DNA of 64,000 nt from positions 186,001 through 250,000 of the forward strand of contig NZ_MTQN01000008.1 of assembly GCF_001984195.1 (NCBI RefSeq). The letters run 5' to 3'. The notes beneath the pieces were generated by a model. It saw nothing but the letters and a program-made list of their open reading frames with translations, was not told where the DNA came from and made no database searches. The position numbers and the translations under genes were made by a program. Positions 16,870 through 25,250 of the stretch are shown here, in pieces. Source of the stretch: Kribbella sp. ALI-6-A. Lineage in GTDB: Bacteria > Actinomycetota > Actinomycetes > Propionibacteriales > Kribbellaceae. Numbering within the stretch: the first letter of the stretch is position 1; every line of letters starts with the position of its first letter.

Positions 16870-18297
16870 TCAGCTGGTCGGGAAGTCGTCGGCGGAACGG
16901 ATCCGGTCACGGATCCAGACCCCGGCCGGCTTCAGGACCGACGTACCGGTGAAGGAGTTGCCGGCGCAGGTGCCCTGCTTGAACACCGCGCCGGAGCGGA
17001 AGTCGTCGGAGAAGTTCCAGTTCGTCCAGCCGATCTTCTTGCTGGCCAGGAAGTCCAGGTACTTCTGCGAGTTGACGAAGTCGTTGGTGCCGTCACCGCT
17101 GGCGGTCTGGGTGCCGAACTCGGTGACGAACAGCGGGATCCGGTCCGCGGCCCGCGACAACGCGTTGAAGTACTCGGTGTAGTGCGACGCGGCGTAGAAG
17201 TGGAAGGTGTACATGAAGTTCGTCGCGTTGATCGGGTTGTTGATGATGTCGGCCTCGGACCGGCCGTCGGAGACGCCGAGTGAGCCCCAGCCGTGGGTGC
17301 CGACGAACACGACGCCGTCGGGGTCCTTGGCCCGGATGACCGGAATCATCTGCTCGGCGTAGGACTTGATCGCGGCCCAGGAGACGTTGTTCGGCTCGTT
17401 GGCGATGTCGTAGATGATGTTGGTCTTGGACTTGTGCCGGTCGGCGATCTCGGTGAAGAACGTCTTGGCCCTGGACAGGTTCGCGTTCGGGTCACCCGGC
17501 GTGAGCTGATGCCAGTCGACCAGGGCGTACATGCCGCGGCGAGTGGCCTCCTCGATGTAGCCGTGCACCATGTCGGTGAAGCGGCGCGGGTCGGTCTCGT
17601 AGCCGCCCTCCTGGATGTACATCGAGATCCGCAGCACGTCGGCGTTCCAGTCGGTCGCCAGCGCGTCCAGCGAAGCGGTCTTCACGCACTGGCTGTACCA
17701 CTGGATGCCGTGCGTGCTCATGCCGCGCAGCTGGATCGGCTTGCCGTACTGGTTGCACAGCTTGACGCCGCAGACCCGGAGCTGGCCGTTGATCGCGACC
17801 GGCGTCGCGGCGGCGTTGACCGTGTCGACCGTCAGCGAGTCGGCGTTCGGGCCGCCGTCGGCGATCACCGAGCTGGTCCGGATCTTGTTGGTGCCGGCCA
17901 CCAGGTTCGCCGTCGTGGTGACGGTCTGGTACGACGTCCAGGCGCCGGTGCCGGGGAAGCCGAGGTCGTTGGCGACCAGGGATCCGTTCACCGAGACGTC
18001 CAGCGGCCGGTTCGTGGTGGTGCCGTTGGCGTACCGGAAGGCCAGCGAGTACGGGCCGGCCGAGGGCACGGTGACGGTGTACTCGAGCGAGCTGGTGGTG
18101 ACGTTGTCGAAGTTGACGAAGCCGGAGCCGGTGAAACCGGTGTGGTTGGACTCGACGACGCCCTGGGAGATGGCGGCGTTCTCGGACTCGTAGCGGACGG
18201 GAGCGGCCGAACTCGTGGTCGCTGTGGTGGTGACCAGGGCGGTGGCGGCCAGCGTTGCACTGGAAACCAGCGCTGACCAGCGGCGGGTACGCGTCAT
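16870..18297 (-). CDS. Secreted CBM-fused glycoside hydrolase family 5 (cellulase-like)
   Basis: 475 residues from ATG 18297, which has GGAGG 9 bases upstream. Signal peptide (SALVSSATLAATALVTTTATTSSAA), then the same CBM type as the neighbour (about 32-160), then a GH5 catalytic domain. Catalytic motifs: YDIANEPNN holds the acid/base Glu and LFVTEFGTQ the nucleophile Glu; RGMSTHGIQWY and LVDWHQL also fit GH5_2-type endoglucanases. Cellulose or another beta-glucan is the probable substrate. 88 bases separate it from the dehydrogenase gene, whose own promoter may lie there. A palindrome at 18359 precedes it. Confidence 0.9.
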   Translation of the reverse strand: MTRTRRWSALVSSATLAATALVTTTATTSSAAPVRYESENAAISQGVVESNHTGFTGSGFVNFDNVTTSSLEYTVTVPSAGPYSLAFRYANGTTTNRPLDVSVNGSLVANDLGFPGTGAWTSYQTVTTTANLVAGTNKIRTSSVIADGGPNADSLTVDTVNAAATPVAINGQLRVCGVKLCNQYGKPIQLRGMSTHGIQWYSQCVKTASLDALATDWNADVLRISMYIQEGGYETDPRRFTDMVHGYIEEATRRGMYALVDWHQLTPGDPNANLSRAKTFFTEIADRHKSKTNIIYDIANEPNNVSWAAIKSYAEQMIPVIRAKDPDGVVFVGTHGWGSLGVSDGRSEADIINNPINATNFMYTFHFYAASHYTEYFNALSRAADRIPLFVTEFGTQTASGDGTNDFVNSQKYLDFLASKKIGWTNWNFSDDFRSGAVFKQGTCAGNSFTGTSVLKPAGVWIRDRIRSADDFPTS

Positions 18298-18358
18298 CGC
18301 GGATTGCCTCCTACTTCGCCGGGGGCGGTGGACGGAGTGGGACTGCATCGGAACCTAA

Positions 18359-18373
18359 TAGGAAGGTTTCCTA
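18359..18373. promoter_or_regulatory. Palindromic operator upstream of GH5 gene
   Basis: TAGGAA-GGT-TTCCTA, 6-base perfect arms about 62 bases before the GH5 start codon. On the minus strand GTTAGGAAACCTTCCTA resembles the AGGAAA/TTTCCT palindromes known upstream of ROK-repressed carbohydrate-enzyme genes in streptomycetes. The cognate regulator is not in this window. Confidence 0.6.
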
Positions 18374-18467
18374 ACGGTTGCCGGGAACTTAGCGAGGATG
18401 CCGACCGCTGTCAATCGGTCGCCAAGCGTGAGGCCCGGTTCCGTGACCGGAGTTCCGCCCAGGCGGC

Positions 18468-19376
18468 TCAAGCGGTGTCGCGGTCCCGCCAGGCGGTCTT
18501 CAGGGCCGCGAGCGCAACCGCGACGGCGGGCCGGCGGGCGGTCGCCGTCCGCCAGACGGCGTACAGGCGACGGCTCGGCGCGGGCTGCAGCGGAAGCGCC
18601 GTGACGCCGTCGGGCAGCGGCCCTCGGCCCAGGCGGGGGATCATGCCGATTCCGATCCCGCGGTTCAGCATCGCGATCTGGGTCTGGTACTCCGCGACCG
18701 AGTAGGCAACGATCGGCTCGACTCCAGCCTTGCTCATGGTCCGGACCAGCCAGTCGTGGCAGATCGTGCCGGGTGGCTGGCAGATCCAGCGCTCGCCGAC
18801 CAGATCGGTCGCCCGGACGGACTCCTTGCCGGCCAGGCGATGGGCGGCCGGGACGAGGACGTCGGCCGGGTCCGTGCCGAGCTTCACCCGGGACAACTCC
18901 TCGGTCAGCGTGAGCGGAGTGTTGTGCCAGTCGTGGACGACGGCAACGTGCACCTCTCCGCGCTGTACGGCGGCGACGGCGTCGAACGGATCCAGCTCGA
19001 TCACGCGAACGTCGAGCGCCGGGTGCTCGTTGATCAGGTGCGGCAGGGCCGCGGGAAGCAGTCCCCGTGCCGCGGTGGGGAAGGCGGCGATGACCAGTTC
19101 GCCGATCGCCTGCCCGCGTTGCTCCTCGAGCTTGAGCTCCGCGCTCTCGACGAGTTCAAGGACCTTGGACGCCGTGGCCGCCAGTTCCTGCGCGGCGTCG
19201 GTGAGTACGACGCCGCGCCCACGCTTCTCCAGCAGCGTCGTCCGGGTCTCGCGCTCCAGCTTGGCGAGCTGCTGCGAGATCGCCGACGGCGTGTAGCCGA
19301 GCGCCTCGGCCGCGCTGCCGACCGATCCGTAGAGCGCGACGGCGTGCAGCGCGCGCAGCCGAGCGAGATCGATCAT
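18468..19376 (-). CDS. LysR-family transcriptional regulator
   Basis: 302 residues. The N-terminal LysR HTH is ARLRALHAVALYGSVGSAAEALGYTPSAISQQLAKLERETRTTLLEKRGRGVVLTDAA; from about 90 to the end is the periplasmic-binding-protein-like effector domain (IGELVIAAFPTAARGLLP). Divergent from the EamA transporter at 19450, the usual LysR/target arrangement, so the transporter is its probable target. Its start codon lies inside a LysR-type dyad. Confidence 0.93.
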   Translation of the reverse strand: MIDLARLRALHAVALYGSVGSAAEALGYTPSAISQQLAKLERETRTTLLEKRGRGVVLTDAAQELAATASKVLELVESAELKLEEQRGQAIGELVIAAFPTAARGLLPAALPHLINEHPALDVRVIELDPFDAVAAVQRGEVHVAVVHDWHNTPLTLTEELSRVKLGTDPADVLVPAAHRLAGKESVRATDLVGERWICQPPGTICHDWLVRTMSKAGVEPIVAYSVAEYQTQIAMLNRGIGIGMIPRLGRGPLPDGVTALPLQPAPSRRLYAVWRTATARRPAVAVALAALKTAWRDRDTA

Positions 19377-19391
19377 GTAGCACTCCTACAT
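19375..19391. promoter_or_regulatory. LysR-box-like dyad overlapping the lysR start codon
   Basis: ATGTAG-CACTC-CTACAT, perfect 6-base arms with 5-base spacer, containing a T-N11-A core. It overlaps the regulator's ATG (19376-19374) and lies about 60 bases from the transporter start, so it could serve both autoregulation and activation. Confidence 0.6.
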
Positions 19392-19449
19392 CGTGGGGCA
19401 TAGCAATCTGTGCTGGTTCTTAACTGTACTTCCCTTGAGACTGGAGCCC

Positions 19450-20352
19450 ATGAATCCCCGTCACGTGCTGCTCGCGCTCGCCGTCGTCCTGGTCTGGGGG
19501 ATCAACTTCGTGGTCATCGAAGTCGGTCTCGAGGACTTCCCGCCGTTGCTGTTCTCGGCGTTGCGGTTCTTGCTCGCAGCGGTGCCGGCGATCTTCGTGC
19601 TCGGTCGTCCACGCGTCGCCTGGCGGTACGTGATCGCCGTCGGCCTCGCGCTGGGAGTCGCGAAGTTCGGCCTGCTGTTCGTGGCGATGGATAACGGCGT
19701 ACCGGCCGGCCTGGCCTCGCTGGTGCTGCAGTCGCAGGTGATCTTCACGGTGCTGTTCGCCGTGCTGGTACTGCGCGAGCGGCCGCGGCGTATGCAGCTC
19801 TTCGGGATCGGTGTCGCGTGCGCCGGCCTGCTGCTGATCGTGCTGGACCGCGGGCTGGCCTCACCGCTCGGCGCGCTGCTGCTGGTCATCGCAGCCGGCG
19901 CCTGCTGGGGTGTGTCGAACACGGTGACCAGGCACGCGAAGCCGCAGGACATCCTGCGCTTCATGGTGTGGGTCAGTGCAGTCGCCGTCCTGCCGCTGAC
20001 CGTTCTGTCGCTGCTGGTCGAGGGTCCGCGCGCTGACCTCGACGCGCTGCGCAGCATCGACCTGGGCGGTGCCGCCGCGCTGCTTTACCTCGCTGGTGCC
20101 GCAACCCTGTTCGGCTTCGGCGTCTGGGGCTACCTGCTCGGCGTGTACGACGCCAGCACCGTCGCGCCGTTCTCGCTGCTGGTGCCGGTCGTCGGCATGG
20201 CCGCCGCCTGGATCCTCCGGGGCGAAGCGGTGGGCCTGCAGCAGGCGATCGCCGCCGTACTGATCATGGGCGGCATGGCTTGCACGGTGGTCCGCCGTCG
20301 GACCGTCGTACCGGTGGAGGAGCCGGGGTTGGCGCTCAGCAAGACTGGCTGA
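19450..20352 (+). CDS. EamA/DMT-family transporter
   Basis: 300 residues with about ten hydrophobic helices in two EamA repeats: LALAVVLVWGINFVVIEVGL and FSALRFLLAAVPAIFVLGR in the first, AAGACWGVSNTVTRH and APFSLLVPVVGMAAAWILRGEAV in the second. Inner-membrane exporter of small metabolites or amino acids by family. ATG 19450 gives the standard short N-terminus and has GGAG upstream. Divergent from the LysR gene. The last 17 bases overlap the convergent NADAR gene. Confidence 0.9.
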   Translation: MNPRHVLLALAVVLVWGINFVVIEVGLEDFPPLLFSALRFLLAAVPAIFVLGRPRVAWRYVIAVGLALGVAKFGLLFVAMDNGVPAGLASLVLQSQVIFTVLFAVLVLRERPRRMQLFGIGVACAGLLLIVLDRGLASPLGALLLVIAAGACWGVSNTVTRHAKPQDILRFMVWVSAVAVLPLTVLSLLVEGPRADLDALRSIDLGGAAALLYLAGAATLFGFGVWGYLLGVYDASTVAPFSLLVPVVGMAAAWILRGEAVGLQQAIAAVLIMGGMACTVVRRRTVVPVEEPGLALSKTG

Positions 20353-20896
20353 GCCGGCTCCGGACCTCCATCAGAGCGAACCCGAGGAGGTTAAGGCCCC
20401 GCCACTGGGCGGGGTGCTCGGCACGTTCGTCGGTGGCCGCCAGTCCGATGCCCCAGATGCGGTCGACCGGGCTGGCCTCGACCAGGACGCGCTCGCCGGT
20501 GCCGAGCAGGTAGTCGCTCAGGGCGTCGTTCTGCTCGAACTTGTGGACGTTGCCCTCGATCACCAGGTCGAAGCGGTGCTGGATCCAGGTCTCGGTGTCG
20601 AACCCGCTGACCTGCCGGCCGAGCGCCTTCGCCTTCTGTGGATGGGGCGCGGCGACGATGCTCTGCTCGGCCTCGCGGTCGCCGAACAGCCGCGCCTTGC
20701 CGGCCATCATCCAGTGCTCGGCGGTCGGGTAGCGCACGCCGTCCACCGTGAACGGCGCGTGGAACCACTGGCTCAGGCAGCTCGCGTCGACCTGCCCGTC
20801 GCGCCGCGGGGTGTCGCCCCAGAAGAAGACGTACTTGTACCGCTGCCTGCGGGACAGGCCGTCGAGCAGGTCGGCGGTGGACAGCGGGGTCGTCAT
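20336..20896 (-). CDS. NADAR-family protein (YbiA-like)
   Basis: 186 residues. YKYVFFWGDT, CLSQWFHAPFTVDGVRYPTAEHWMMAGKARLFGD and the ending PAQWRGLNLLGFALMEVR are the NADAR (YbiA) signature. YbiA of E. coli hydrolyses the N-glycosidic bond of early riboflavin intermediates; other NADAR proteins remove ADP-ribose from DNA. ATG 20896 overlaps the upstream gene's stop (ATGA), so it is the third gene of a coupled operon with two membrane proteins. It overlaps the EamA gene convergently. Confidence 0.9.
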   Translation of the reverse strand: MTTPLSTADLLDGLSRRQRYKYVFFWGDTPRRDGQVDASCLSQWFHAPFTVDGVRYPTAEHWMMAGKARLFGDREAEQSIVAAPHPQKAKALGRQVSGFDTETWIQHRFDLVIEGNVHKFEQNDALSDYLLGTGERVLVEASPVDRIWGIGLAATDERAEHPAQWRGLNLLGFALMEVRSRLSQSC

Positions 20897-21597
20897 TCGT
20901 ACGGGTTCGCCGGTGCGGTCACGGCTTTCACCTCGGAGACGGTCAGCGCGGCGACGTCGCCGTCGGCGCGTTTGGTCGGCTCGGCCCACTCGCCGGTCAC
21001 GGTGACCCACTGGTTCTTCGGCGGCGCCGCGTGGCCGCGGGCCTCGACCATGAACGCCGTACCGTCGGCGACGCAGCAGGTCAGGCCGATCCGGGACACG
21101 TACCAGCTGCCGTCCTTGCCTGGCGTGACGAAGCCGGTGAGCTGGAAGTCGCGACCCTTCATGCTCTCCTTCTCCCACACGGCCCAGACGGCGTAGTCCC
21201 GGACGGCCAACGGGACCGGCGCGTTGCCCTGCGCGCTGTTGGCGAGCCAGGAGTTGCCCTTCGGGGCGACGGGTTTGGCGGCGACCGGGGATTGGCGCTG
21301 GGCGGCGTCGGCGCCCAGGGCGGGCGGGTCGACGACCAGCAGCGCGAAGACCGGGATGAGCATCAGCCAGGCGGCGCGAGGGAGTCCGTGGTGGTTGTGG
21401 CCGTCGTCGGCGTGCTCCTTGCCGCGGGTGTCGGCCAGGACGTCGGCGACCGCCAGCAGGATCAGGATGATGCCGGCCGCGAGCAGCATCCAGCGCATGC
21501 CGGGCTTCACGTACCGCAGATAGGTGTTGGAGATCGCGAGCTGGACGATCGCCGCACCGACGAACACGACGACCAGACCTGCGACGTTGCGCTTCAC
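20893..21597 (-). CDS. TIGR03943-like membrane protein (permease partner)
   Basis: 234 residues from GTG 21597, which overlaps the permease stop (GTGA). Two N-terminal helices (GLVVVFVGAAIVQLAI and MLLAAGIILILLAVADVL), a His-rich loop KEHADDGHNHHGL, a third helix (AWLMLIPVFALLVV), then an outside domain with LTGFVTPGKDGSWYVSRIGLTCCVADGTAFMVEA. The LTCCxADA-type motif is diagnostic of the family, which pairs with UPF0718 permeases. The His/Asp cluster suggests metal contact; this is inference. Confidence 0.82.
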   Translation of the reverse strand: MKRNVAGLVVVFVGAAIVQLAISNTYLRYVKPGMRWMLLAAGIILILLAVADVLADTRGKEHADDGHNHHGLPRAAWLMLIPVFALLVVDPPALGADAAQRQSPVAAKPVAPKGNSWLANSAQGNAPVPLAVRDYAVWAVWEKESMKGRDFQLTGFVTPGKDGSWYVSRIGLTCCVADGTAFMVEARGHAAPPKNQWVTVTGEWAEPTKRADGDVAALTVSEVKAVTAPANPYE

Positions 21598-22676
21598 AGC
21601 AACCACCACCCGACCAGAAGACTGGCGCCGACCGCCACCACGAAGGTGGCCGGCGCGAACCGTACGGCGAACTTCGGCCCGAAAGTCCCGGCCTGCAACG
21701 CGATCAGTTTCACGTCGACGATCGGCCCGACCACCATGAACGCGAGCCGCGCGGTCAGCGAGAACTGCGTCAGGCTCGCCGCGACGAACGCGTCCGCCTC
21801 CGAGCAGATCGCCAGCAGCACCGCGAGCAGACCGAGTACGACGACCGAGAGCAGCAGGTTGCTCGCGACGTGGTCGAGCCATTCGCGTGGGACCACCACG
21901 TTGAGCGTGGCCGCCGCGGCGGCTCCGATCACCAGGAACCCGCCGGCGTGCAGGAAGTCGTGCAGCATCGACGAGCGGAAGACCTCCAGCCTGCCGGTGC
22001 CTTCGGCGTGCCGGCTCTTCGGCATCCGCAGCCAGGAACTGCCCTTGCCGGTCAGCAACCACAGCCAGCCGAGCGCCATCGAGACACCCAGCGAGGTGAG
22101 CGCTCGGGCGACGACGACCTTCGGCTGACCGGGAAACGCCACCGCGGTCGACGCCAGGACGACGGGATTGATCGCGGGGGCCGAGAGCAGGAACGCGATC
22201 GCCGCGGCGGGGGTGACGCCGCGGCTCATCAGCGCGGCCGACACCGGGACCGAGGCGCACTCGCAGCCGGGCAGGATCACGCCGGACGCGCTCGCGACCG
22301 GGACCGCGAGCGCCGGATGCTTCGGCAGGGCCCTGGCGAAGAAGGAAGCAGGGACGAAGGCGGTCAGCGCGGCCGACAGCAGGACGCCGAGCACGAGGAA
22401 CGGCAGCGCCTGGACGGTGACGCCGACGAACATCGTCGCCCAGGTGCGGACGCCGTCGTCGGTGAACAACCCGGCGAACAGCTTGCGGCCGAACAGGGCG
22501 AGCCCGACCAGCACCACCAGGGTGATCGTGAAGGCGATCGACGAGCTCGCGGGCTCCTTCTCGGGGTCCTTCGTGGGTGGCTCCGAGGACGCGGGTGGTG
22601 GACCTGTCGGGGGCGCGGCATCACCCGGGGCGACGGGAATTTTTGTCGCCTCGGCGGAGTCGGCAGGCGTACTCAT
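21594..22676 (-). CDS. UPF0718/DUF318-type permease
   Basis: 360 residues from ATG 22676, chosen because AGGA lies about 9 bases upstream; an ATG at 22685 is in frame. A polar Pro/Glu-rich head of about 45 residues precedes eight or so helices. ILPGCECASVPVSAALMSRGVTPAAAIAFLLSAPAINPVVL is the family signature (the CECASVPV motif). Homologues are predicted ion or metal permeases; related proteins include the organoarsenical exporter ArsP. First gene of a coupled three-gene operon. A Zur-like half site lies about 60 bases upstream. Confidence 0.85.
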   Translation of the reverse strand: MSTPADSAEATKIPVAPGDAAPPTGPPPASSEPPTKDPEKEPASSSIAFTITLVVLVGLALFGRKLFAGLFTDDGVRTWATMFVGVTVQALPFLVLGVLLSAALTAFVPASFFARALPKHPALAVPVASASGVILPGCECASVPVSAALMSRGVTPAAAIAFLLSAPAINPVVLASTAVAFPGQPKVVVARALTSLGVSMALGWLWLLTGKGSSWLRMPKSRHAEGTGRLEVFRSSMLHDFLHAGGFLVIGAAAAATLNVVVPREWLDHVASNLLLSVVVLGLLAVLLAICSEADAFVAASLTQFSLTARLAFMVVGPIVDVKLIALQAGTFGPKFAVRFAPATFVVAVGASLLVGWWLL

Positions 22677-22730
22677 GGGCGGCATCCTGACACAGCAGGG
22701 TGCACCGGATCGACTACGTGGGGTGTACGT

Positions 22731-22747
22731 TAATGAAAATCACCGTC
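22731..22747. promoter_or_regulatory. Candidate Zur-like box upstream of permease operon
   Basis: TAATGAAAATCACCGTC: the left half ATGAAAATCA matches the actinobacterial Zur consensus (TGAAAATGATTTTCA core), the right half is degenerate. It is in the divergent spacer between the permease and serpin genes. Confidence 0.4.
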
Positions 22748-22841
22748 GTTCCGCAAAATACTGGCCGGTGCCGGGAAAGTGCTCGAAGAGTGCGTACCGA
22801 GTTCCTGTTGGGGCCCGCAGCGCCATGGCAGGGTGGAACGC

Positions 22842-24023
22842 ATGGATGCCAACGTCGTCACCGCGGTCAACAGCCTCACCTCACGCTGGGCGCGCACCCT
22901 CGCCCCGGACAACACCGTGATCTCCGGCCTGGGCCTGTGGCCTCTGCTCGCGCTCCTGGCGACCGCCGCCGACGAACCAGGCCGCTCCGAGCTGGCCGCA
23001 GCCGCGGACGTCGACGCCTCCACCGCGGCTCGTGACGCCGTGGACCTGATTCACACGCTCGACGCGGCGACAGATCTGCACGCGGCCCTCGGCGTCTGGG
23101 TCCACGAGCAGCTGAAGCTCAGCGAGTCCTTCGACAGCGTGCTGCCCACGGAGCTGACCGGCACCCTCACCGGCGACCTGGCCGCCGACAAGGCGAAGCT
23201 CGACGCCTGGGCGGCAGACCACACCGACAACCTGATTCGCGAGATGCCGCTCGAGGTCACCCCGGACCTGGCCGTCGTCCTGGCGTCCGCGCTGTCCCTG
23301 CGCACGACCTGGAGCCGGCCGTTCCGCGAGCAAGTCAAACGCATCCCCACCGGCCCGTGGTCGGGCAACTGGCACTGGCTCGACCGCACCGACCCCGATC
23401 TCGACACCGTCCACGTGTACGACGACCCGGCGGCCGGCCCGCTGACTGTCGTCACGGTCCAGGGCGACGCGGACGTCGACGTCCTGCTCGGCATCGGATC
23501 ACCCGAGGCCGCCCAGGCCGACGTTCTGGCGGGTCTCGTCGCGGCCGTCGCTTCGCCGACGTCCGGTCTGTCTGGTTCCGCCCTCATCACCCGAGGTGAG
23601 CCCGGTCAGGAGCTGGCGCCCGGCGTGAAGGTCTCCCAGTCCACCGCTGCCACCCCAGACGTGTCCCTGGCCCTCCCGGCCTTCAGCGTGACGGCGGAGC
23701 ACGATCTACTGCCGCTGCGCGACCTCTTCGGCCTCACCACCGTCACCACAGCTCCCGGTCGCCAAGGCCACTTCTCCGCCATCAGCCCCACGCCGTTGGC
23801 CGTCGGTCAGGCGAACCAGTCCGTACTCGCACGCTTTTACGCCACCGGCTTCGAAGCCGCCGCCGTCACCGCGATGGGCATGATGCGCGCCTCGGTCCCC
23901 GTGATGAAGTCCCTGCGTCTGGACGTGTCCCTGACCCGTCCGTTCGCGTTCACCGCCGTCCACCGCGCAACCCGCCTACCGGTGGTCACCGGCTGGCTGC
24001 AAACCCCCACGGAGGCGGAGTGA
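22842..24023 (+). CDS. Serpin-family protein
   Basis: 393 residues, normal for serpins (350-400). Evidence is strongest near the end: FYATGFEAAAVTAMGM resembles the hinge of the reactive-centre loop (E-A-A-A-x-T) and RPFAFTAVHRATRLPVVTGWLQTP the C-terminal PFxFxxxxxxTxxxLFxG strand. The start DANVVTAVNSLTSRWARTL and PDNTVISGLGLWPLLALLATAA fits helix A/B. No signal peptide, so it is probably cytoplasmic. The small hinge residues suggest an inhibitory loop, but the P1 site is uncertain. ATG 22842; the methyltransferase gene overlaps its end by four bases. Confidence 0.82.
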   Translation: MDANVVTAVNSLTSRWARTLAPDNTVISGLGLWPLLALLATAADEPGRSELAAAADVDASTAARDAVDLIHTLDAATDLHAALGVWVHEQLKLSESFDSVLPTELTGTLTGDLAADKAKLDAWAADHTDNLIREMPLEVTPDLAVVLASALSLRTTWSRPFREQVKRIPTGPWSGNWHWLDRTDPDLDTVHVYDDPAAGPLTVVTVQGDADVDVLLGIGSPEAAQADVLAGLVAAVASPTSGLSGSALITRGEPGQELAPGVKVSQSTAATPDVSLALPAFSVTAEHDLLPLRDLFGLTTVTTAPGRQGHFSAISPTPLAVGQANQSVLARFYATGFEAAAVTAMGMMRASVPVMKSLRLDVSLTRPFAFTAVHRATRLPVVTGWLQTPTEAE

Positions 24024-24706
24024 TCGGTCGACTAGCATCCGCGACCATGAGCGCCTCCCGTATCGAGCATCCCGCCGATCTCGACGTGGTGCGGACGTCC
24101 TACGACCGTGTCGCCGACAACTACGTCGAGCTGAACCTCGGCGACCTCACGTCCTATCCCTGGTTGCGGACCGCGATGGACGGTTTCGCGGCGGCGGTCC
24201 ACGGTCTGGGTCCGGTGCTGGACGTGGGATGCGGTCCGGGAGACGTGACCGCCTATCTGGCCGAGCGGGGCCTGGATATCAAGGGCGTCGATCTCTCGCC
24301 GCGGATGATCGACCACGCCAGGCGGCGGTATCCCGACCTGCGGTTCGAGGTCGCTTCGGCCACCGAGTTGGAGCTGGCCGACTCGTCATACGGCGGGATT
24401 CTCGGCTGGTGGTCGCTGTTCAACCTGCCCCGGCACGTGCTTCCCGCGGTCATCGAGTCTTTCGCCCGAGCGCTGGTCCCGGGCGGGCACCTGATCATCG
24501 GGACCCATCAGGGCGAGGGCGACATCGAGCGGACCGAGGCATACGGCGCGGTGCCGGTCAGCTGGACGACGCATCTGTGGCAGCCCAAGGAGCTTTGGGC
24601 GATGCTGGGCGCGGCAGGCCTCGATTCAGTGGCCGAGCTGCGGCTTTCCGAGAGTGTCGCCGGGGTTCCCTCGCTGGTGGTGGTCGCGCAGCGGGCCGCC
24701 CCCTGA
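24020..24706 (+). CDS. Class I SAM-dependent methyltransferase
   Basis: 228 residues. VRTSYDRVADNYVE at the start, motif I VLDVGCGPGDVTAYLAERG, acidic loop KGVDLSPRMIDHARRR and motif III region ALVPGGHLIIGTHQGEG. GTG 24020 overlaps the serpin stop (GTGA) and has GGAGG 4 bases upstream; ATG 24047 is an alternative with no such site. Substrate unknown. Translational coupling to a serpin is unusual. Confidence 0.87.
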   Translation: MIGRLASATMSASRIEHPADLDVVRTSYDRVADNYVELNLGDLTSYPWLRTAMDGFAAAVHGLGPVLDVGCGPGDVTAYLAERGLDIKGVDLSPRMIDHARRRYPDLRFEVASATELELADSSYGGILGWWSLFNLPRHVLPAVIESFARALVPGGHLIIGTHQGEGDIERTEAYGAVPVSWTTHLWQPKELWAMLGAAGLDSVAELRLSESVAGVPSLVVVAQRAAP

Positions 24707-24713
24707 CAGTTGC

Positions 24714-25250
24714 CTACGGCAAGGTGAAGAGCCGGTTCAGCAGTGCGGAGGCCTCGTCGACCCCCGCGCGGTCGCCGGTGAGCAGCAGGTCGAAGAGCAG
24801 ACCGCGGGACGCCGCCAAGCCGAGTCGCGCGTACGCCGGCGCCTGGTCGGCGGGGATGCCGGCCTTGACGCAGAGCGCGATCAGCGGCGGGAGCCAGACG
24901 TTGATCAGGTCCGCCTTCAGCGCCTCGGTGTGGGGGAGATCCTGCATGGCGTGGGCGGACAGTTCGAAGAAGAGCGGGCCGTAGATCAGCGCGGCTTCGG
25001 TGACCCGTCGCCAGAACTGCTCGGCCTGCTGCTCCAGCGGGAGGTCCTCGAGTTCGGCCAGCAGTTCGCGTTGCTGTTGCTCGACCGTGCGCACCACTTC
25101 GGCCAGCAGACCCTCCCGCGAGCCGAAGTGGTAGATCAGCATCCGGTGGCTGGTGCCGATCGACGTCGCGATGCTGCGCAGGCTTGCGTCGCCGATGCCG
25201 TTCTTCGCGAAGTGCTCGACGGCGTCGGTGAGCAGCGACTCGCGGCTCAC
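24714..25250 (-). CDS. TetR-family transcriptional regulator
   Basis: 178 residues from GTG 25250. The HTH is SRESLLTDAVEHFAKNGIGDASLRSIATSIGTSHRMLIYHFGSREGLLAEV. The start overlaps the stop of the SRPBCC gene (GTGA), so the two are coupled and the regulator is produced with the gene it probably controls. The operon begins at a 20-base palindrome (25661-25680), the likely binding site. The reading frame is open far upstream but only as antisense to other genes. Confidence 0.88.
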   Translation of the reverse strand: MSRESLLTDAVEHFAKNGIGDASLRSIATSIGTSHRMLIYHFGSREGLLAEVVRTVEQQQRELLAELEDLPLEQQAEQFWRRVTEAALIYGPLFFELSAHAMQDLPHTEALKADLINVWLPPLIALCVKAGIPADQAPAYARLGLAASRGLLFDLLLTGDRAGVDEASALLNRLFTLP

